From assembly GCF_001593385.1 (NCBI RefSeq), contig NZ_LUVZ01000046.1:1-64000 (forward strand): a stretch of 64,000 bases of DNA. Reading direction: 5' to 3'. This document shows, piece by piece, positions 35,559 to 42,744 of the stretch. A program made the position numbers and the translations under genes. The DNA is from Chryseobacterium cucumeris. Its GTDB lineage: Bacteria; Bacteroidota; Bacteroidia; Flavobacteriales; Weeksellaceae. Under the pieces are notes generated by a model that saw only the letters and a list, made by a program, of their open reading frames with translations, searched no databases and was not told the DNA's origin. Every line of letters starts with the position of its first letter. The stretch's first letter is position 1.

Positions 35559-35735
35559 TGTGTGGTAGTTTTGGTTAATATTTGATAAAAATAAAGCGTG
35601 GACATTGTACCACGTTAACCAAGGGCTACCACACCCTTAAAAGCAATGATACAAGCCACGCCAATACAGGCGTACCCTATATACATTATTTGCTTTTATA
35701 ATTGAAGTCAAAAACTTCGTTGTGGTAGTTTTGGT
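35559..35735 (-). promoter_or_regulatory. Structured, repeat-rich leader region
   Basis: Several complementary pairs are packed here: GTGTGGTAG/CTACCACAC (35560-35568 with 35626-35634), GGTTAA/TTAACC inside it, CGTGG/CCACG (35597-35614), ACGCC/GGCGT (35658-35673), AAAAGCAA/TTGCTTTT (about 35637-35697) and GAAGT/ACTTC (35704-35718). A direct copy, TGTGGTAGTTTTGGT, begins at 35721. It immediately precedes the exported protein's start codon. A cis-acting RNA or operator array is plausible. Confidence 0.45.
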
Positions 35736-35832
35736 CAGCAATAATGCAATTAAGCACGATTTATTTTTACATTCCTAAGAATGATACTTTATTACCACAA
35801 ATATAATAAAAATTGTTAAGGCTGAAAAACGC

Positions 35833-35857
35833 AAAACCCTCTTAAATAGAGGGTTTA
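35833..35857 (-). terminator. Terminator of the membrane/SinR-like pair
   Basis: AAACCCTC and GAGGGTTT pair around 7 nt; the minus strand continues TTTTGCGTTTTT. It lies about 22 nt after the SinR-like stop. Confidence 0.8.
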
Positions 35858-35878
35858 TACATTAATATATAAAGAAAT

Positions 35879-36145
35879 TTATTTTAGTACCTTATGTTTT
35901 TTTAAAAAGTCCCAGACCTTAGTATTCATTCTACCGTAATAATTCTTAGTGTCTAACTGTATTATTAATATTGATTTCGTGTCATCTTCTTCTGTTAATT
36001 GGTCATATATTTGCGTAGCATCTAATTCTGAAACTATAATATAATTATCACTAAAATATTTAACCCAGTCACCTAAATTTTTAACACGTGATTCAAAATA
36101 TATACTATCACTTGCATTATATTGTATTAGATATACTTTTTTCAT
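35879..36145 (-). CDS. SinR/Cas2-like small protein
   Basis: An 88-residue protein whose pattern MKKVYLIQYNAS, GDWVKYFSDNYIIVSE, ATQIYDQL, KSILIIQLDTKNYYGRM and WDFLKKHK closely resembles the short SinR-family proteins with a Cas2/VapD-like ferredoxin fold (Y-D-L...W-x-x-Y-x-x-x-x-W-L-I...D-x-L-x-V-I). Its ATG overlaps the stop of the membrane protein gene by 4 nt (ATGA), so the two are translated together. In other genomes such proteins occur near defence genes; here the function is unknown. Confidence 0.6.
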   Translation of the reverse strand: MKKVYLIQYNASDSIYFESRVKNLGDWVKYFSDNYIIVSELDATQIYDQLTEEDDTKSILIIQLDTKNYYGRMNTKVWDFLKKHKVLK

Positions 36146-36918
36146 TTCTTTTTTAGATTTATTTGATATTGTGAGTTAAATTCTGTTAATCTTGTTTTCC
36201 AAATTCCTGTCCATTCCATTACAACAGTAAAAGATGTAGGTTTGTAATTTTGGGCATAAATAGTAAAAACCGCTGTCCATGTTCCTTTAATTTGCTCTTT
36301 ATTTGTTTCAACTTCTCCAACAACAATTTTCGGAGGAACTTTCATAGATTGACCGTCTGGTCTAGACATTTTCTCCGGAGCACTAATTGAGACTATACTG
36401 ATGGTTTTCTTTGCCCCAACAGGCAATGTTATACTTGTTGCATCTAAACCATTCCAATTTAGAGGTTTTCCAGAGCATTCTATATCTTGAGTAATATTTG
36501 TGTCCTTTTCTTTAAATTGAAGTTTTTCTAATATAATTTCTGTATTCAAAGACGCTAAATTTCCAATATTTTCAATTTCAACCTTGGAAATATATCTTCC
36601 TGCGATCAGTGGATCAGATGATGAGCCTGATTCTGATGCTGTATTAAACTCTTCTATAGTATGTCTATCAGTAGACATATTGACATTAATCTGCGGTTTT
36701 TTCCAATATTCTCTTAAATCGTCTTTAAAAAGAGCAACTAAAACAGCACAAAAAGTTATAGAAGCCGCAATAATTGCTATAGCAAATTGATAATATTGAG
36801 CCTTAGTTAAAACTTCTGTATCAGGATAATTAGGTTTTAATATACTAATTGGGAAAAAATGTCCAACAATATATCCAACTATTAATGGTATTAAATAAAG
36901 TAAATATTTTTTATTCAT
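36142..36918 (-). CDS. Membrane protein coupled to the SinR-like gene, 258 residues
   Basis: Two N-terminal membrane helices (YLLYLIPLIVGYIVGHFF and FAIAIIAASITFCAVLVALF) are followed by a cytosolic, beta-rich domain of about 190 residues (SKVEIENIGNLASLNTEI, WTAVFTIYAQN, FTVVMEWTG). This is a two-helix anchor plus sensor or effector domain layout. The gene overlaps the SinR-like gene by 4 nt. Together they look like a two-gene module; no named family recognised. Confidence 0.6.
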   Translation of the reverse strand: MNKKYLLYLIPLIVGYIVGHFFPISILKPNYPDTEVLTKAQYYQFAIAIIAASITFCAVLVALFKDDLREYWKKPQINVNMSTDRHTIEEFNTASESGSSSDPLIAGRYISKVEIENIGNLASLNTEIILEKLQFKEKDTNITQDIECSGKPLNWNGLDATSITLPVGAKKTISIVSISAPEKMSRPDGQSMKVPPKIVVGEVETNKEQIKGTWTAVFTIYAQNYKPTSFTVVMEWTGIWKTRLTEFNSQYQINLKKK

Positions 36919-37051
36919 TCATATTAAATTTTTGAAACGTAAATTTACAAAAAATTAACAGTAGAGAAAATTAGATTTTAATCTTATAGTTACATTATTT
37001 TAATTTTTCGAATTTCATTATACATGACGACAAAACTTGACGTGTTAAAAA

Positions 37052-37150
37052 TTATTTTTCAAGTTCTTTCTGTATTATACGCTCTCTAATATATTGATTG
37101 AAATTTTCTTTAGCTTCTTTTCCAATATTTTCTCGAATAGTTATTTACAT
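37052..37150 (-). pseudogene. Short coding remnant
   Basis: Minus-strand frame giving TIRENIGKEAKENFNQYI and then RERIIQKELEK before a stop. An ATG precedes it but its second codon is TAA, so it lacks a usable start. It looks like the tail of a decayed helical protein. Confidence 0.3.
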
Positions 37151-37196
37151 AGCAATGTATAATAAAAAACAAAGTCATCAATATTTATTTATATAT

Positions 37197-37370
37197 TTAA
37201 TCAGTCTTTTCATCATTTGACGACCCTTTTAGAATATTTTCGTTGTTCTCATTAGTTTCTTTAGTATTTATGTTGTCATGATTTTCATTAGTTTGTTCAG
37301 TGTTTTCTTGAACTGTTGTAATAGTAGATTCCTCTAAGTTTTCGGTGATAAATTCTTTTAATGATTTCAT
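37197..37370 (-). CDS. Small ORF, 57 residues, Asn/Glu/Thr-rich
   Basis: Begins MKSLKEFITENLEES and then runs into a low-complexity, acidic tail (TEQTNENHDN, NENNENILKG). The MKSLKEFI start is common in small Bacteroidota and phage ORFs. Not recognised functionally. The inverted-repeat copy B lies 73 nt upstream of it. Confidence 0.4.
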   Translation of the reverse strand: MKSLKEFITENLEESTITTVQENTEQTNENHDNINTKETNENNENILKGSSNDEKTD

Positions 37371-37442
37371 AATAATTGAATTTGTAATATGTATAAACGT
37401 ACATGATATTGAAGCGTTATACTATCGAAGTTAGTTTAATTA

Positions 37443-37472
37443 TTTGGTACATCATTATATATCATTATCTAA
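37443..37472. repeat. Inverted 30-bp repeat, copy B
   Basis: Exact reverse complement of the copy at 32122-32151, 5.3 kb away. From 37473 to about 37784 I see no supported gene: a 48-codon plus-strand ORF near 37518 has no convincing features. Confidence 0.85.
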
Positions 37473-37784
37473 AATTATTATCGAAATTGAATAATAATTT
37501 TATTCGGCTTTGAAGGAATGTCTATGTCTTTTAATGGCTTTATTTTAAAACTCGTATTTTCCGCCCACAAAAGAATTGGAGGTTTCACCTTATGTACATT
37601 TCAATTGGATTATTATCCATCTAGAGATCTTCATCTATCTCTTCCTTTTATTCAGGTAAAGTAAATTTCTCCTGATTACACTTATCACCTAGTCAATAGC
37701 TAAAGCCTCTTGCTTTATTCAAAACATTATTGTAAAACATTTAATATTTTTCTATTATGTATTTCTGTTCCATATTATATATAT

Positions 37785-37880
37785 AAAAAAGAGCCCACGC
37801 CGTTGTATATACTATCATGTATTTAGTGAGTGCTTTTGACCTCACCCTACGGGTGTACAAGCACCCTCATTTTTTTTCAG
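37785..37880 (-). ncRNA. Candidate guide RNA of the dCas12f-sigma system
   Basis: Directly downstream of the dCas12f stop, on the same strand. Paired elements: GTGCTT with AAGCAC (37830-37835 and 37859-37864) enclosing CACCC-GTA-GGGTG (37843-37855), with an alternative GTGAG/CTCAC pairing that could form a pseudoknot. Then comes a short ATAC/GTAT hairpin ending TATATACAAC at 37802. An ...ACAAC end resembles the 3' end of Cas12f repeats, so the guide would begin at 37801 with GGCGTGGGCTC, followed by six T. The scaffold/guide border and length are inferred. I found no match to the presumed guide elsewhere in the window. Confidence 0.55.
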
Positions 37881-38975
37881 CTATCCAATGATTAATTCGA
37901 TACCAGCTTTTTCAGCTTTGTATTTTATTTTGGTCTGTAACTGATAATAACTCCAGTTGCGAAGCACAAATTCCTGCTCTTTTGCAATACCAATTTTATC
38001 TTCCTGATTTTTAAGAATAAGTGTGCCCGCCTGTTGTTTGATGCAGAAATCTATAAGTTTCCGGCTATACAAGTGAAGCCTATGGCTTACATATCTGCTT
38101 TCAAGGTTCTCTATTTTATACAATGCTTTCTGTTTGCGTTTGACTCCGTTTCCAGAGCGCGCATAGGTAACTCCGGACTGAATTCTCTTTTGACTTGCCT
38201 GAATGGCAAGCCTGCGATACAAAAACTCTTCTTTTGTACCAATACTGATTCGCACATTGTTAGCTTTTGCTACGATAGGATGTTCCAAAGACAGGGAAGC
38301 CTCGGCGATGATTTCAGGTTGTAAAAGATGTTTTTCTTTTTCAAATTCAAATACTGCGAGCCAATAGATTTTTCCTTCTTTAATTTGGATCTGTGATGTA
38401 CAAAGCTTTATTTCACCCCTTAAAAGACGTTCCATTATAAGGCGCTTATCGGAGAAGTCCTTCCCTAAATATGTTTTAACCGGAATAGCAAATATGTTGA
38501 AGCAAAATGCTTTCTTTTCAGGATCATATCTCATTTTGCTGATACATTTAACCGGAAGCGGAATGGGAATATTTCTCTTAAAGTTTCTCAAAGATTTTAA
38601 GCCCTGCCAGTAGTCGGCTTTGTTCTTAGAGAAAACAGATTGAATTGTATTGTTCAAACTTCCAAGAATATCGGTAGGAATCTCTCCTTTGAACCGGTCA
38701 AAAACCATGCGTGCCGTTGTGTTTGTTTTAGAACGTGTAAATATTCCCATTTGACCTTTGTTTGAATCAGCCAACTTGTACTGGATTTCTTCGGTGAAGT
38801 AAAAGAAATCCTTAATCATTTCCTGAACATACAGATGGGAAACGATTAAATTAGCCGCTCGGAAACATCGGTTCTGGTAACGGTAGAGCTTTTCCCACAC
38901 TTCGTTTTTTTCATTGGAAGGAACGTCGATCAGCAGCTGAATTTTTCGGGTAAGTGTAATCGTTGATTTTTCCAT
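37881..38975 (-). CDS. Nuclease-dead Cas12f/TnpB-like protein (dCas12f)
   Basis: A 364-residue protein with Cas12f/TnpB organisation. The N-terminus (MEKSTITLTRKIQLLI, WEKLYRYQNRCFRAANLI) is a wedge/REC-type region, and from about 200 there is a RuvC-like fold. Catalytic residues appear lost: where RuvC-I has G-I-D-L-G, residues 225-230 read EASLSL with Ser227 at the Asp position. The RuvC-II Glu (V-I-E-N-L) is replaced in LILKNQED by Lys322. The protein stops after AEKAGIELIIG, before the zinc ribbon and RuvC-III Asp. It should bind RNA and DNA without cutting. The start lies 1 nt after the sigma factor stop, so expression is coupled. The ATG at MEKST is chosen over an upstream one inside the sigma gene. 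Confidence 0.82.
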   Translation of the reverse strand: MEKSTITLTRKIQLLIDVPSNEKNEVWEKLYRYQNRCFRAANLIVSHLYVQEMIKDFFYFTEEIQYKLADSNKGQMGIFTRSKTNTTARMVFDRFKGEIPTDILGSLNNTIQSVFSKNKADYWQGLKSLRNFKRNIPIPLPVKCISKMRYDPEKKAFCFNIFAIPVKTYLGKDFSDKRLIMERLLRGEIKLCTSQIQIKEGKIYWLAVFEFEKEKHLLQPEIIAEASLSLEHPIVAKANNVRISIGTKEEFLYRRLAIQASQKRIQSGVTYARSGNGVKRKQKALYKIENLESRYVSHRLHLYSRKLIDFCIKQQAGTLILKNQEDKIGIAKEQEFVLRNWSYYQLQTKIKYKAEKAGIELIIG

Positions 38976-38976
38976 T

Positions 38977-39792
38977 TCAATGAGCTTTTTCGGAGATGTT
39001 TTTATTTTGTAGATATTGATAAGCATATAGAAACTCCCGATGGACCTGCTTTTCAGAAAGCTTAAGTTCCTTGGCAATTACTATGAAAGAAGATTTTTGT
39101 TCGACCCTTCTTTTCATAATCTCAAGCTGCTGACTGCTTAATTTATTTGGTTGCTCTTCACTATCGGAAGGTTTTTCCTTTGGTTTTTCAAGAGAACTTC
39201 TATTAAGAATTTTCCGAAGATCGTCTATGGCTCTGTTAACCTCATTGCTTATGTCTTTTACGCTGCTTCCCATTGCCTCTGCAATGGATTTGTACTGAAA
39301 GCCGTACTCAAGACAAAGTCTGATCAGGTGCTTTCTTTTGGGACTTATTACATTTAAAACCCTATTAACTTCATCAAAATCTTTTTGATCGGACTCCTGA
39401 CGGATAAGATGCTCTTTATCTTGCATGGGATCATAACCGATAAGATAATCCTGATAATTCTCAAAACGTTCAAGGGAATCAACTAAGCGGGTGAATTTAT
39501 TTTTTGGAGCATTGAAATAAGAGATACAGTCTCTTTTCAAAACAAACCGTAAAAAGCCAAGAATATGATTGGGAGTTTCAATGGAATCACGGTGTATCCA
39601 AAGTTTAAGGAAAGTGTCCTGCACAAGTGTCTCCACTACAAAATCATCCTCAAGCATTTGTCTGCCAAGCCAGAAGAGAAGTCTTTTGTAGCGTAAATAG
39701 ATATGTTCTAAAGAGGTCGGATTACCTTTTTTCAGCAATTCATATAACTGATGATCGCTCAACATTCGGGGTAAAGAGTCTGTTCTTTTCAT
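38977..39792 (-). CDS. ECF (RpoE-type) sigma factor paired with dCas12f
   Basis: A 271-residue sigma-70-family factor. Region 2 spans about 10-95 (LEHIYLRYKRLLFWLG, VQDTFLKLWIHRDSI, LRFVLKRDCISYF) and region 4 about 150-198 (ISPKRKHLIRLCLEYGFQYKSIAEAM then VKDISNEVNRAIDDLRK). It is longer than usual ECF factors: an acidic/proline linker leads to a second HTH-like unit (SSQQLEIMKRRVEQKSSFIVIAKELKLSEKQVHREFLYAYQ, about 218-262). No anti-sigma gene is adjacent; instead dCas12f follows after 1 nt. I infer that dCas12f and guide RNA replace promoter recognition and recruit this factor with RNA polymerase. Confidence 0.85.
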   Translation of the reverse strand: MKRTDSLPRMLSDHQLYELLKKGNPTSLEHIYLRYKRLLFWLGRQMLEDDFVVETLVQDTFLKLWIHRDSIETPNHILGFLRFVLKRDCISYFNAPKNKFTRLVDSLERFENYQDYLIGYDPMQDKEHLIRQESDQKDFDEVNRVLNVISPKRKHLIRLCLEYGFQYKSIAEAMGSSVKDISNEVNRAIDDLRKILNRSSLEKPKEKPSDSEEQPNKLSSQQLEIMKRRVEQKSSFIVIAKELKLSEKQVHREFLYAYQYLQNKNISEKAH

Positions 39793-40365
39793 AGCAGTAT
39801 ATTTTAGCTAAATTATTGCTGGAAGAATTTTAATCTGATATCTAAAATTTTTCTGAAGCTCTTCCATACATCTTAACTACGTTTGGATTTATCTAATTCT
39901 GTGTATTTTTTTTAACATTCTCCTGGCTAATTGCTCTTAATTTTTTCTGTACGAAAGGGAAAATACAAGTGTACTTTCTTATACCTAAGGACAAAGTTTG
40001 ACTGATTTGAATGCTTGAATTTTTTTGATTTTGAAAAACAGGTCTATCCTTCTGTTCTTTTACCTTTGAAGAGTCAGAATTTGGTAGTTAGGAGACAAAA
40101 TATTACTTTTAAGGTGCAAGTTTAAAAGATGACCAACTTTAGTAGTAGGTTTATTTTGTAAATCCATATCAAAACATACCTTACTATAATGTTAGGTATA
40201 GAGCTGATAGCCTTTATTGAAAATAGGATTAACCTGCTGGTGATTCCTTAATTGGAATATTGGACAATTTCGTTCTCATATTAACTATTTTAAATGTTGG
40301 TATAGAACGATATTTTCTGTATGAAAAATTTCCTTGTAAAAGGCAAGGAGCGATCTCACGCTTTA
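39793..40365. other. Upstream region of the sigma-dCas12f operon
   Basis: AT-rich and without a supported gene. TCGTTCT and AGAACGA form a 7-bp inverted repeat (40270-40310). No sequence matching the presumed guide was seen here. Confidence 0.4.
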
Positions 40366-40525
40366 GAGCCATGGGCGACCAAACCCAACTTTAAAATCTT
40401 AAGATTTATAAAGTTTCAACCTAAAGCTAACGTGAGAACCACTCCATGCCGATACAAAAGTAATGAACTTTTTAGACACGAAGCGATTTCACGGTTCTCT
40501 CGGTTGAAAATTGGTCGTTTGGCTC
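40366..40525 (+). ncRNA. Candidate structured RNA with nested long-range helices
   Basis: Complementary segments are nested in strict order: GAGCC (40366-40370) with GGCTC (40521-40525); CGACCAA (40376-40382) with TTGGTCG (40511-40517); TTTCAACC (40414-40421) with GGTTGAAA (40502-40509); GAGAACC (40434-40440) with GGTTCTC (40493-40499). A local AACTTT/AAAGTT hairpin enclosing AAATCTTAAGATTT lies at about 40387-40415. A 74-codon ORF overlaps (40321-40545) but is unlike any protein and is better explained by the RNA. The strand is uncertain, since DNA palindromes are symmetric. No known class recognised. Confidence 0.5.
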
Positions 40526-40544
40526 GAGAAAACATCGTCAATTA

Positions 40545-40558
40545 ATGCCAATTGGCAT
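40545..40558. promoter_or_regulatory. 14-bp perfect palindrome upstream of the XRE gene
   Basis: ATGCCAATTGGCAT, 78 nt before the start codon of the XRE regulator; a candidate operator. Confidence 0.5.
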
Positions 40559-40602
40559 AATTATCAAATCACTAATGCAAATGTAATAAAAAATAAATAA
40601 AT

Positions 40603-40620
40603 AACCCAACAAGTTGGGTT
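40603..40620. promoter_or_regulatory. 18-bp palindrome just before the XRE gene
   Basis: AACCCAAC-AA-GTTGGGTT, 15 nt before the ATG. It could be the autoregulatory operator or a leader hairpin over the initiation region. Confidence 0.6.
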
Positions 40621-40635
40621 GAAATTTTAAAAAAA

Positions 40636-40980
40636 ATGACTAAAACAATTATAATTGAAACAACCCAATTTGATTTTGATTTAATACTACATGTTAAAAG
40701 ATTGCGCAAAATAAAAAATTATACACAAGAAGAATTAAGCCAAAAAATGGGTGTTGTAAAAAATTTTGTAAGTAATGTAGAATCATATACTCAACGTCAT
40801 AAATATTCAACAAGGCATATTGGTTTACTTGCCAAGGCTTTTGAATACCAGAATATTTCTCAATTATTGGACTTCCCAACGCCCAAGTATGATAAAATAA
40901 AAGTTATCATTAAGCAAACTCTGAATGAAAGTGCTACTAAGGTGGTTCATAATGAGGTCATAAAAATAGAAGCGCTCTAA
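40636..40980 (+). CDS. XRE-family regulator
   Basis: A 114-residue DNA-binding protein. The Cro/CI HTH spans about 18-72 (HVKRLRKIKNYTQEELSQKMGVVKNFVSNVESYT), followed by a short basic tail. It resembles small regulators of Bacteroidota mobile elements. Two perfect palindromes precede it, suggesting autoregulation. It may control the relaxase or the element's transfer; no partner toxin is evident nearby. Confidence 0.8.
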   Translation: MTKTIIIETTQFDFDLILHVKRLRKIKNYTQEELSQKMGVVKNFVSNVESYTQRHKYSTRHIGLLAKAFEYQNISQLLDFPTPKYDKIKVIIKQTLNESATKVVHNEVIKIEAL

Positions 40981-41407
40981 TATTAATTTCTTACAAATTG
41001 CATATTTTGTAATCTCTTAGAAATTTCTCTTAAGTACTTTTTGGATTTTGACTCACAACAGAATAGAAAAATTACTCTTGAACAATTTTTTAAATAAGAT
41101 GGAATATTTGGGATTTAAAGAAATAAGATGTGTATGTGATTCTCAAGAAAAAATAGTCCTTTAGATGTACCTTTTCCTAAGAATTTGGAACTATTACCCT
41201 TCATCTTATAACTGCTTACAATTTTTCAAAAGAAAAAAGAAAAAAAAGAAAGCCAAAATTCATTAGGAAAGATTTTAAAAAGCAAGTTTATGATGAAAAA
41301 TACTACCTGCAAGGTGGAGATTTTTTATCATATCCTTTGGACCTGAACTTGTCTTTTAAAAAATCTTAAACAATACCTTTGTTTTCTTTTATGAATTTTT
41401 ACCAGTT
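40981..41407. other. Gap with decayed coding traces
   Basis: Short open stretches occur on the plus strand, for example MEYLGFKEIRCVCDSQEK near 41099 and KFIRKDFKKQVYDEKYYLQ near 41258. They are separated by stops and look like remnants of one or more genes. No family recognised. Confidence 0.3.
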
Positions 41408-42574
41408 CTACTGGGACCTCTTTATCTTTTTTCTTTTTTGTTGAACCGGAATATCTTCGATATTATATTGTATCCCATGATTATCAAAATTCAATAACGA
41501 AAAGATTTCTAAGCTGCTATCTGCATTTTTTAAAATTTCCTCCAGTGATGAAAAGGGAATATTATTTTTTTCAGAAACATTTTTGCAAATACTGTCAAGT
41601 ATTGTTATTATTTTTTCTTTGCTTGTATCGAATAATTTTGGCTGTTTAAATTTTTCAAACTGTATGGCCTTTATAATGGTTTCTTTCACTGAATTGAAAT
41701 AAATCTCCTTTTCATTTGTATACGCTGTGATATTAGACAAAATAGCGGACAGCTTGTTTTTTAATAGTGAAACTTCTTTGGTTAACTCGATATTCTTTTG
41801 TTGAAGTTCAGTAATTATTTTAGTTTTGGATTGAAGAATTTCTTTATTTTTAAGCAGTTCTGTATTATATGATTTAAAAGCTCTTTCATAGTTTTCAATC
41901 GTCTTATCTGTTTTGATTTTACGAAAGCCTAAGAAATCATTTTCTTTTACTATAAGATCTTCAAACCTTTTAGAATTGAGCGTTGATTTTATCTCAGTTA
42001 TTCTATTGTTTAGCAACAAAAGTTCTTCTTCTTTTTTTTGAATTTTAAATTCTATGGCTTCAAGCCGTACTTTAGACCCTGAAACACCTCTATCCATTTC
42101 CAAACATTCAGCCGTAATATCCTGCATTTTTGAATAGTGAAAGGATTGATGCTTCAATGTTTTTCCAGTTTCTAAATCCTGCCAGTCGGCTACTAAATGA
42201 GCATGGTAATTGGGCTTCCACTCTTTAGAGTCTTTATCATAATGTCCTTCATCCCTATGAATGGCAATTTGAAAAATTCTTATTCTCAGCTCTTCTTCAA
42301 GCCTTTTAGAAAGCTTATGCAAATCCTGCATTGTTGTATTCTCTTTAATTACAACTACAGCTTCACGAATTGGTAATGCATTTTTCTGTAATTTTCTTCC
42401 AGACTTTTCCTTACAGTAAGCTTCTATACATCTAAATCTATCTGAAATTGTATTTTCTACCCAATACTCATTTTTTCCAGTAAGATCCTTTTTTATATAA
42501 TCGAAGGTTTTTCTTCTGAAATTGTGCGCTTCGGAATCTGTTTTGACTGCCTTAAAATTGATAGATGTTTTCAC
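41408..42574 (-). CDS. MobV/Pre-type relaxase
   Basis: A 388-residue mobilization protein. Residues about 1-150 form the relaxase domain with HRDEGHYD, then PNYHAHLVADW: the H-x-D-E...H-x-H metal and catalytic pattern of the MobV (plasmid recombination/Pre) family. The remainder is a long coiled coil (about 165-290, EEELLLLNNRITEIKS, KNIELTKEVSLLKNKL). It nicks oriT for mobilization by a helper conjugation system; no type IV secretion genes are in the window. Direct repeats just upstream may belong to oriT. Confidence 0.85.
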   Translation of the reverse strand: MKTSINFKAVKTDSEAHNFRRKTFDYIKKDLTGKNEYWVENTISDRFRCIEAYCKEKSGRKLQKNALPIREAVVVIKENTTMQDLHKLSKRLEEELRIRIFQIAIHRDEGHYDKDSKEWKPNYHAHLVADWQDLETGKTLKHQSFHYSKMQDITAECLEMDRGVSGSKVRLEAIEFKIQKKEEELLLLNNRITEIKSTLNSKRFEDLIVKENDFLGFRKIKTDKTIENYERAFKSYNTELLKNKEILQSKTKIITELQQKNIELTKEVSLLKNKLSAILSNITAYTNEKEIYFNSVKETIIKAIQFEKFKQPKLFDTSKEKIITILDSICKNVSEKNNIPFSSLEEILKNADSSLEIFSLLNFDNHGIQYNIEDIPVQQKRKKIKRSQ

Positions 42575-42618
42575 GGCAATAAAATAATTTACATAATTAT
42601 TGCCTTTAGATAATAAGA

Positions 42619-42650
42619 CTTATTGGGCTTCGATTTTCACTTATTGGCTT
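42619..42650. repeat. Direct repeats upstream of the relaxase, possible oriT part
   Basis: CTTATTGGGCTT (42619-42630) and CTTATTGGCTT (42640-42650) lie 45-76 nt upstream of the relaxase start, where MobV-type oriT sites are typically found. Confidence 0.45.
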
Positions 42651-42653
42651 AAT

Positions 42654-42692
42654 AAAATAATCCGTATCTAACCGATACGGATTATTTTATCG
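42654..42692 (-). terminator. Terminator at the end of the RHS/lipoprotein operon
   Basis: AAAATAATCCGTATC and GATACGGATTATTTT form a perfect 15-bp stem, flanked by A and T tracts on both sides, so it may act in both directions. Confidence 0.85.
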
Positions 42693-42744
42693 TTGGAAAA
42701 ATAAAGTCTTAATCGAATTTTTAAAATCTTTCTTTACTTCAGTT

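Noticed and set aside
37500-37700. Plus-strand ORF of 48 codons near 37518 as a gene
   Set aside because: Too short, no conserved pattern and no initiation context.
40321-40545. 74-codon plus-strand ORF (MKNFLVKGKERSH...)
   Set aside because: Its sequence has no protein-like features and coincides with the nested inverted repeats; the repeat structure explains the region better.
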